Positions 43,190 to 49,142 of a stretch of 49,142 bases of DNA are shown here, one piece after another. The first letter of the stretch is position 1; every line of letters begins with the position of its first letter. The translations under genes and the position numbers were made by a program. Source of the stretch: Lachnospiraceae bacterium (GTDB taxonomy: Bacteria > Bacillota > Clostridia > Lachnospirales > Lachnospiraceae); NCBI GenBank assembly GCA_024698705.1, contig JAILQX010000043.1:1-49142 (forward strand), in the 5' to 3' direction. The notes below the pieces were generated by a model. It saw only the letters and a program-made list of their open reading frames with translations. It did not search any database and was not told the DNA's origin.

Positions 43190-44308
43190 TCATCCGGTTG
43201 TCGCTATCATATCCGTATGTACGGTCATGCCGTCATCTGATATTATTTCAGATACGCAATGATCTATCAACACCCGATTATTTTCTTGCGTATATCGGAC
43301 ATCTTTGTATCTGCCGGGATCTTCAGCACAAAAAGCGTGCTTCATCCGATATTCTCCGTTTTGCTTTATAAGTGATAATCTCCTCGGAAAACTGAGTATC
43401 CCTCTGAAGCCTTCTTCCTCGGTGGGTATCATCAGGCTTTCCTTTGAATTGCCCAGCCATGCCATAAGGATGTTGTCTTCGCAATTTGAAAATACCGTTC
43501 CCGCATAAAAATCATTTCCGTGATCTACAAGTAACGGCCTGTTAACGCGATCGTCTTCCTTAAACACATCGCCGTCAAATTCACCGACCAGATATTGCAT
43601 GATGCGCGAATGAGGTCTGCAGTCGTCCGGAAACTTATGATATTCACTTTCCGGGATATCCATGCTCAACATCAGCACTGCCTTTTGGGCATTTTCATTT
43701 TCCACATCTGCAAATACCATACAGGGGCACTCTATCATTCCCTTAAATGCATATTCCGGGAGCCGGTATTCTCCGGTCTTATCCCATGTAAGAAAGTCGG
43801 TCGAATGATAAAAATATACCGCATCCTCCCCGGTAATACACATGCTGCAGCCGCCTTTGATCTTATTTGCAAATACATGCGGATCTCTTGCCGGAGTGTG
43901 ATCTCTGCCTTTTATGATCGGATTCCCTTCATATTTTACAAATGTGATCCCGTCAAGGCTGTATGCCAGGCATTGCTGTTCTCTTTTCGTGACCGGGTGA
44001 TGTGACGTATAAAATGCCAGTAACGGCGGAGCTTCTTTGCTGCCAAACCCGCTTTTGTTCTGAGCATCATATATACAGCTTCCGGAGTAGATGTCTCCCA
44101 TCTCATCCGGATACAGTGCTATCGGCAGTTCCTCCCATTGCATCAGATCATACGATACGGCATGCCCCCAATGCATGCTGTCCCATATGAGTCCTTTCGG
44201 ATTATGCTGATAAAATATATGATATCTGCCTTTGTATAATATCAAACCGTTCGGATCATTGATCCATCCGTATTTTGGTGTGAAATGTATTGTCGGACGA
44301 AGTGTCAT
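43190..44308 (-). CDS. Glycoside hydrolase family 32 (sucrose/fructan hydrolase), short form
   Basis: The five-bladed propeller motifs are present: WINDPNG (Asp18 nucleophile), ARDPHVF (transition-state Asp) and ECPCMVF (acid/base Glu). It cleaves fructosyl bonds, as in sucrose or sucrose-6-phosphate. At 372 residues it lacks most of the usual C-terminal beta-sandwich (family about 450-500), yet ends with RVLIDHCVSEIISDDGM, the typical end of that domain, so it looks compact, not truncated. No signal peptide, so cytoplasmic. I chose MTLRPTIHFTP, with GGGAG ten bases upstream. No sugar transporter is adjacent. Confidence 0.9.
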   Translation of the reverse strand: MTLRPTIHFTPKYGWINDPNGLILYKGRYHIFYQHNPKGLIWDSMHWGHAVSYDLMQWEELPIALYPDEMGDIYSGSCIYDAQNKSGFGSKEAPPLLAFYTSHHPVTKREQQCLAYSLDGITFVKYEGNPIIKGRDHTPARDPHVFANKIKGGCSMCITGEDAVYFYHSTDFLTWDKTGEYRLPEYAFKGMIECPCMVFADVENENAQKAVLMLSMDIPESEYHKFPDDCRPHSRIMQYLVGEFDGDVFKEDDRVNRPLLVDHGNDFYAGTVFSNCEDNILMAWLGNSKESLMIPTEEEGFRGILSFPRRLSLIKQNGEYRMKHAFCAEDPGRYKDVRYTQENNRVLIDHCVSEIISDDGMTVHTDMIATTG

Positions 44309-44362
44309 AAGGCTGTATCTCCCATACCATATCCCGATACTTTTTTCCATTGCTTTCGTAAC

Positions 44363-44391
44363 AGTATACCGCGTATCCCGTCATCAGTCCA
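44363..44391 (-). promoter_or_regulatory. Promoter of the GH32-corA operon
   Basis: On the minus strand TGGACT (44391-44386), 17 bases, TATACT (44368-44363). The start of RNA would fall near 44356, so the upstream ATG at 44350 would have almost no leader, supporting the ATG at 44308. Confidence 0.6.
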
Positions 44392-44482
44392 TCGCTTTCG
44401 CCCACACGAACAAATGAACCTTTTATGAATACGGAATATATTGATACAGAAAATATTTTTTATCTGTCAGAGCAAAAGTGTG

Positions 44483-44512
44483 ATGACAGAGTCGGCAGGA
44501 TTAAGGTAAAAT
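44483..44512 (+). promoter_or_regulatory. Probable promoter of the CoA-disulfide reductase gene
   Basis: ATGACA (44483-44488), 18 bases, TAAAAT (44507-44512), 70 bases before the start. TGAAG and CTTCA (44519-44536) form a small hairpin in the leader. Confidence 0.5.
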
Positions 44513-44582
44513 TAAGTGATGAAGTTTCCCGCTTCAGATGCTGAGTAACTATTTGATCGTTAAATACAGAGGGGACAGAATT

Positions 44583-46274
44583 ATGAAAGTTGTTATAGTC
44601 GGAGGCGTGGCAGGAGGAGCTACGGCAGCAGCAAGAATAAGACGATTGGATGAGACTGCGCAAATAGTGATATTTGAGAAATCCGGTTACATTTCCTATG
44701 CAAACTGCGGACTGCCCTATTATATAGGTGATGTGATAACGGATGAAAATGCACTTACGGTTCAAACGCCCGACAGTCTCCGTGACAGATTTCGGATAGA
44801 GGCAAAGGTAAAGCATGAAGTCATTTTTCTGGATGCGGAAAATAAATGTGTTACCGTAAAAGATCTGCAAACGGGAAAAGAGTTTAGGGAAGCCTATGAT
44901 AAGCTGATACTTGCACCGGGCGCAAGGCCTGTCAAACCTGATCTTGAAGGAACAGACAGTGACAGGATCTTTACGCTCAGAACAGTGGAGGACACACTCA
45001 AAATCCATGATTTTGTGGATAAAAACAAGCCAAAGAGCGCAGTCATCGTAGGTGGAGGCTATATAGGGATAGAGGTAGCGGAGAATCTCAAGAAAAGAGA
45101 TATGGATGTCACAATTGTACAAAAGCCCGATCAGCTTATGAATACCATTGATCATGATATGGCTGCCTTTGTTCACAATAAGCTTCGTGCCGGAGGGATA
45201 TCACTTATGCTGAACAGCAATGTGACAGGCTTTAGGCAGGAAAATAATAAGATCATGACCGTTTTGGAAGGTAATGTTGAAAAAGAGTCGGATATGGTGC
45301 TCCTTGCAACAGGGATTACCGCGGAGAATACTTTGGCTAAGCAGGCGGGACTCAAACTTGGAATAAAGGGAAATATAGTGGTTAATGACCGAATGGAAAC
45401 GTCCGCTCCCGACATTTATGCTATCGGTGATGCTATAGCTGTCAAACATTTTGTGACCGGAAAAGAAGCTGCGATAGCGCTCGCGGGCCCGGCAAATAAA
45501 CAGGGACGTATAGCTGCAGACAATATTTGTGGCCTGGACAGTCGATATATCGGAACGATGGGAACCTCGGTCATCAAGATTTTTGATATGACAGTTGCTT
45601 CCACGGGACTGACCGAGAAGGCCGCAAAGGATGCCGGAATGGAATATGAAAGTGTTGTTCTGTCCCCCCTATCTCATGCAGATTATTATCCGGGTGCAAA
45701 GGTAATGACCATGAAGGTTGTTTTTGAAAAGAAAACGCTCAAACTTCTGGGAGCACAGATAATCGGAGCGGAGGGCGTCGATAAGAGGCTTGATGTAATT
45801 GCCGTAGCGATCAATTCCGGTATAAAGGCGGATAAGCTTAAGGATCTGGAGACGGCTTATGCACCACCGTTTTCATCAGCAAAGGATCCTGTCAATATGG
45901 CAGGCTTCATTATTGAGAACATAGACAGGGGCTTACTGAAACAGTATCACTGGCAGGAGGATGCCAAACTGGCAAGAGACGGAAGTGTTACTTTGCTGGA
46001 TATCAGAACGGTCGAAGAATATGAAGCCGGTCATATAGAAGGTTATATTAACATACCTCTGAACGAGTTGCGGGACAGACTCGGTGAGATAAAGAAAGAC
46101 CAACCTGTGTATGTGGTATGCCAAAGTGGACTCAGGGGACATATCGCATGCAGGATCTTACTCCAAAACGGCTTTGATTGCTACAATCTCTCGGGAGGAT
46201 ACAGACTGTATTCCATGGTCAAAAAAGAGACAGGGGTCAGCGAAAGAGCATATCCTTGCGGCATGGGTAAATAA
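44583..46274 (+). CDS. CoA-disulfide reductase / NADH oxidase-like flavoprotein with rhodanese domain
   Basis: 563 residues. FAD loop VVIVGGVAGGATAAARIRRL at the N-terminus; the redox cysteine is Cys42 in SYANCGLPYYIG; NAD(P)H loop AVIVGGGYIGIEVAENL; second FAD motif PDIYAIGDAI. The last 100 residues are a rhodanese domain (LLDIRTVEEYEAGHIEGYIN) with Cys in VCQSGLRG. Such fusions reduce CoA disulfides or persulfides and may handle sulfur; redox defence in an anaerobe is likely. GAGGGG lies nine bases before the chosen ATG; 15 more codons upstream are open but unsupported. Confidence 0.94.
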   Translation: MKVVIVGGVAGGATAAARIRRLDETAQIVIFEKSGYISYANCGLPYYIGDVITDENALTVQTPDSLRDRFRIEAKVKHEVIFLDAENKCVTVKDLQTGKEFREAYDKLILAPGARPVKPDLEGTDSDRIFTLRTVEDTLKIHDFVDKNKPKSAVIVGGGYIGIEVAENLKKRDMDVTIVQKPDQLMNTIDHDMAAFVHNKLRAGGISLMLNSNVTGFRQENNKIMTVLEGNVEKESDMVLLATGITAENTLAKQAGLKLGIKGNIVVNDRMETSAPDIYAIGDAIAVKHFVTGKEAAIALAGPANKQGRIAADNICGLDSRYIGTMGTSVIKIFDMTVASTGLTEKAAKDAGMEYESVVLSPLSHADYYPGAKVMTMKVVFEKKTLKLLGAQIIGAEGVDKRLDVIAVAINSGIKADKLKDLETAYAPPFSSAKDPVNMAGFIIENIDRGLLKQYHWQEDAKLARDGSVTLLDIRTVEEYEAGHIEGYINIPLNELRDRLGEIKKDQPVYVVCQSGLRGHIACRILLQNGFDCYNLSGGYRLYSMVKKETGVSERAYPCGMGK

Positions 46275-46473
46275 GCGGTAAATAATAGCTGTTAATATGA
46301 ACGGATCTATCAAACCCGACAAGTGATAACGGTAATAAAAACTTGTATTTTAGGCATTTACGTGTCATACTTATTCTATAGGAAAATGATCTATATTATG
46401 TCAGATATAGGAAGATATCTGAATTTCAACTGTGGTTTTTAAGAAAGGAAATAATCTTTTTTATAAAAAAAGA

Positions 46474-46560
46474 CTGCTGTATCAGCAGGAAATTGCTTCT
46501 TAATAATACCGTCGGATAATGGGAAGCATATTTCCATTATCCGGCGGAAATTTACTTTTT
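46474..46560 (+). promoter_or_regulatory. Attenuator-like leader of the MCP gene
   Basis: A strong hairpin (46509-46525 with 46532-46547; CGGATAATGG and CCATTATCCG cores) is followed by TTTACTTTTT and then at once by the GGAGGG ribosome site. GGAAATTGCTTC (46488-46499) is complementary, with one bulge, to 46523-46535 in the top of that hairpin, giving two exclusive folds. CTGCT/AGCAG (46474-46488) precedes it. No known aptamer (c-di-GMP types included) was recognised by eye in 46275-46500. Confidence 0.55.
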
Positions 46561-46573
46561 GGAGGGACTGAAT

Positions 46574-48550
46574 ATGAAGAAGAAACCGTTGTGGCACATT
46601 AAAGATCGTATAGTTGCTGCCGTTATTGCTTTCATGGTAGTAGCTGTAGGGATTTTGATCATTATCAACTCAATTCAAGCTTCGAAGAATATGAAATCCA
46701 CGTCTGAGAGTACCATATCATTAGAGGCCAGTGAAAATGCTAAGATAATGAACAATTGGCTGGAGAAGCAGGGTGCTATGATAGAAACAATGAAGGCAGC
46801 ACTTGCGGACATGGATTATGAAGACACAGAAGCCATTGAAGATTATCTTGCAAAATGTTTAGCGGCTAATCCATCAGCGTTGATGTATTATGTATGCTAT
46901 GACTATGACGGAGGAGTTTTCCCGGCAGATCACTCGGTATTAGACCTGGATCCTACTACCAGAGGATGGTGGATAGATGCTCAGGCAGCAGGACACCTGA
47001 TCTATACGGATCCTTACCAGGACTTCGCTACAGGAAGTATGATAGTGTCAGCCACATCGCCTTATACCTGTGAAGGTCATACATGTGCTGTTTTGGCAGA
47101 TATTTCACTGGATGAGATAGTTAATACCGTTAACGGGATCAGTACGGATAAAAATATTCAGAGTTTCCTGCTTGCTAAGGACGGAAGCGTAGTAGTTCAT
47201 CCAAACAGCGAATTTCTTCCCACCGAAACGGGTAATATTTTACTTACCGACAAGATAGCAATAGATCTTAGCAACAATGCAGTTCAGTATGTCGATGATT
47301 ATGACGGTGACGAAAAGATGATGGTAGTATCTGACATAGAAGCTACCGGGTGGAAGCTGGGAATATCCCAAAATCTGTCAGTAGTGACCAATATCGTACT
47401 TTTGACTGTTGTCACAAATGCGATCGTAGGTATTATTGTTACCGTTATCTGTATAATCATTCTTTATCTGATCATAAAGAAGCAGTTATTCCAGCTCGGA
47501 CATCTCAGATTGTTTGTAAAAGAGAAGGTTATAGGTCATACAAATATTAAGGAATACGGCTCTGAAACTGAAGAAATAGGCTACCTGATGGATGAACTGG
47601 AGACCAGATTCCTGGGAACGATCAAAGAAACTGCGGCTCAGTCGGATAGCATATCTCAGGAAATCACCAATGCAAGAGACCGAGTTGCATCTATGAGCAG
47701 CAGTATCGAGAATATCAGCTCAGCCATAGAGGTGACCAGTGACTCTACGGTAACTCAGTCTGAAAACATTAAGAGTATATTCTCTCTTAGTGAGAGTGTT
47801 TCAGGTGAAGTTAATTCATTGGCTGAAGAGACCAGGCAAATGGAGGAAAAGGCCGGTAATATCATAGGCGAACTCGAAAAGACCATTCCCGAAATAATCA
47901 GAAACAGAGATAATGCTGTTAATATAGTTGATATCAGTAAACGAAATCTTGAGGAAGCTATTGACGAGACAAAGGTAATAGAAGAGATCGTTGGTGTGGC
48001 TACCACTATCATGGGAATAGCAAATCAAACGAATTTGCTGGCTTTAAATGCTGCTATTGAGGCTGCAAGAGCAGGTGATTCGGGAAGAGGGTTTGCAGTC
48101 GTTGCAGATGAGATCAGTAACTTATCTTCAAATACAAGCAGTGAAATAGGAAAGGTAAATACACTTACAGAGCGTGTAATGAACAGTGTAAAGAAGCTTG
48201 CGGATGAGAGTTCCCGTATGCTGGAGTTTGTCAGCACGGATGTTGTAAGAGATTATGATACATTGACTTCCCTTGCAAATAATTATAAAACGGATGCTGC
48301 TTATTATGCACAATCCAGCTTTACAATAGGTAACAGTTCGCAGCAATTGTCTAAATCCGTTCATACCATAAATGAACTTTTAGAGAGCCTTAATGATTCT
48401 CAGCAGGAACTCAACAATGCCATAGAAACCGTCAATGGCAATGTTCAGAATATAAATGCTGATTCAATCGATACTGCAAGAGAGGTTGAGAATGTATTGG
48501 AAAGAGTAAATCGGTTGCAGGAAACGGTTGGAAATTTCCGTCTTGACTAA
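46574..48550 (+). CDS. Methyl-accepting chemotaxis protein with Cache sensor
   Basis: 658 residues: transmembrane helix at about 12-34, an extracellular dCache-like domain ([35 protein letters not shown]), a second helix near 280-310 ([20 protein letters not shown]), then the signalling domain with the hairpin tip [21 protein letters not shown] and [16 protein letters not shown]. No canonical HAMP is obvious after the second helix. GGAGGG precedes the ATG of [10 protein letters not shown]; five upstream codons are unlikely. Ligand unknown; amino acids or organic acids are usual for Cache. The broken HD-GYP gene follows 28 bases later. Confidence 0.93.
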   Translation: MKKKPLWHIKDRIVAAVIAFMVVAVGILIIINSIQASKNMKSTSESTISLEASENAKIMNNWLEKQGAMIETMKAALADMDYEDTEAIEDYLAKCLAANPSALMYYVCYDYDGGVFPADHSVLDLDPTTRGWWIDAQAAGHLIYTDPYQDFATGSMIVSATSPYTCEGHTCAVLADISLDEIVNTVNGISTDKNIQSFLLAKDGSVVVHPNSEFLPTETGNILLTDKIAIDLSNNAVQYVDDYDGDEKMMVVSDIEATGWKLGISQNLSVVTNIVLLTVVTNAIVGIIVTVICIIILYLIIKKQLFQLGHLRLFVKEKVIGHTNIKEYGSETEEIGYLMDELETRFLGTIKETAAQSDSISQEITNARDRVASMSSSIENISSAIEVTSDSTVTQSENIKSIFSLSESVSGEVNSLAEETRQMEEKAGNIIGELEKTIPEIIRNRDNAVNIVDISKRNLEEAIDETKVIEEIVGVATTIMGIANQTNLLALNAAIEAARAGDSGRGFAVVADEISNLSSNTSSEIGKVNTLTERVMNSVKKLADESSRMLEFVSTDVVRDYDTLTSLANNYKTDAAYYAQSSFTIGNSSQQLSKSVHTINELLESLNDSQQELNNAIETVNGNVQNINADSIDTAREVENVLERVNRLQETVGNFRLD

Positions 48551-48578
48551 AAAATGATGATTGTGAGATTGATAATCT

Positions 48579-49142
48579 ATGAAGATAGTCAATAGTATTT
48601 TCATATACATAGGCGCTTTCATAATGGTAACCAACATAATCAGATATGTTAGGTTTCTCAACACGACCAGGGATGTTCTGTCCGAAGGAAAAACCAGAGA
48701 CAGGATATGGAAACACATTGCATTATATCTTTTGATCTTTTTTCTGATCGGATATCTATGCATAGCATTGTTTTCGGATCCCAATTTTATGATGGCAATG
48801 ATCCTCTTTGGAGGCAGTATATTTGTTGCCATAGTCCTGACCCTAATGTTTGTATTATTGCAAACGGCAAAGGAACGAAGTATTGATATTGCAGAAGTAC
48901 TTGTAGGTGTTTATTGATGCCAGAGATTCCAATCTCAACGGTCACAGCAGACATGTGCAAAAGCTGACGATGTTATTTTGGGAGTATCTTCCTTCCAATT
49001 TAAAAAAAGATATCAATCCGGTCAGTCTTGAGTATGCTGCTCTGATGCATGATGTCGGAAAACTGGGGGTTCCGGAGGCAATACTCAACAAGCCTTCAAA
49101 GCTGACAGAGGAAGAGTGGGATGTTATGAGGCGGCATCCTGA
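48579..49142 (+). pseudogene. HD-GYP-type phosphodiesterase gene broken by a +1 frameshift (3' end missing)
   Basis: The first frame encodes 112 residues with three membrane segments and a short cytoplasmic helix, ends AEVLVGVY, and stops at 48915-48917. The next frame, starting within the same bases, encodes IDARDSNLNGHSRHVQKLT and later ALMHDVGKLGVPEAILNKP, a clear HD domain of HD-GYP type. Removing one T from the TTT at 48910-48912 joins them as VLVGV-IDARDSNLNGH, the expected continuous sequence. A sequencing error in a short homopolymer or programmed shifting are alternatives. The GYP part lies past the edge. It would cut c-di-GMP if restored. Confidence 0.85.

Noticed and set aside
44460-45176. 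238-codon minus frame
   Set aside because: Antisense to the CoA-disulfide reductase, which has clear FAD, NAD and active-site motifs. Shadow frame.
46275-46500. c-di-GMP riboswitch before the MCP
   Set aside because: The conserved GEMM-I bases and tetraloop-receptor pattern were not found by eye; only the attenuator part is supported.

Overview
The window looks like chromosomal DNA of a Gram-positive, probably motile anaerobe of the Clostridia, most likely Lachnospiraceae. Evidence: strong AGGAGG/AAGGAG ribosome sites, sigma-A promoters of TTGACA/TATAAT type, a perfect CIRCE operator, ATP-type PEP carboxykinase, Clostridia-type aspartate kinase and homoserine dehydrogenase, and several c-di-GMP and chemotaxis proteins. 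Base composition is moderate. I see no phage, IS element, CRISPR array, rRNA or tRNA. The genus is inference.

Layout. 1-10.8 kb (all minus): a cell-surface locus with a LuxR-family MalT-like regulator, a membrane-anchored TPR protein and the first 2277 residues of a giant secreted adhesin that runs off the left edge. 10.8-11.6 kb: a gene-free stretch rich in short tandem repeats and alternating TTAAGATA/TATCTTAA motifs. 11.6-14.8 kb: carB alone. 15-19.6 kb: a minus-strand operon of a FapA-like protein, folC, a 55-residue protein and a zinc-ribbon TPR membrane protein. 20-23.2 kb: pckA, a Nudix hydrolase and a CIRCE-controlled small heat-shock protein. 23.2-27.4 kb: an EAL phosphodiesterase divergent from a lipoprotein, a 48-residue EF-hand-like microprotein and a DUF3810-like membrane metallopeptidase. 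27.4-27.8 kb: no gene, but a near-consensus promoter and a terminator bracket about 345 nt of structured sequence on the minus strand, a candidate non-coding RNA. 28-32.6 kb: operon glyA - TraX-like - hom - aspartate kinase. 32.7-36.9 kb: lipid kinase, DUF1653 protein, a small membrane protein, holA and the branched-chain amino acid exporter azlCD. 37-40.1 kb: ilvE, an EAL-HDOD protein and a nitroreductase-like protein. 40.2-42.2 kb: operon of a YhfC intramembrane protease, a membrane-spanning MerR regulator and a YbjQ protein, behind a textbook MerR-type promoter with a 19-bp spacer. 42.2-46.3 kb: CorA, a short GH32 glycosidase and a CoA-disulfide reductase with a rhodanese domain. 46.3-49.1 kb: a chemotaxis receptor preceded by an attenuator-like leader, then an HD-GYP-type gene broken by a one-base frameshift that continues past the right edge.

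Themes. Amino-acid metabolism (glyA, hom, aspartate kinase, ilvE, azlCD) and central metabolism (carB, folC, pckA) alternate with signalling genes: a full-length EAL protein with a degenerate GGDEF, an EAL-HDOD protein, a broken HD-GYP protein and an MCP. The least conventional pieces are the candidate ncRNA, the protease/membrane-MerR/YbjQ operon, the attenuator before the MCP, the paired divergent promoters at 25.1 kb and the tandem duplication just before the FolC P-loop. Several starts were placed downstream of the longest open frame because the ribosome site and family length favour it; each such case is stated in the entry. All functional names rest on motif recognition by eye, with no database search.
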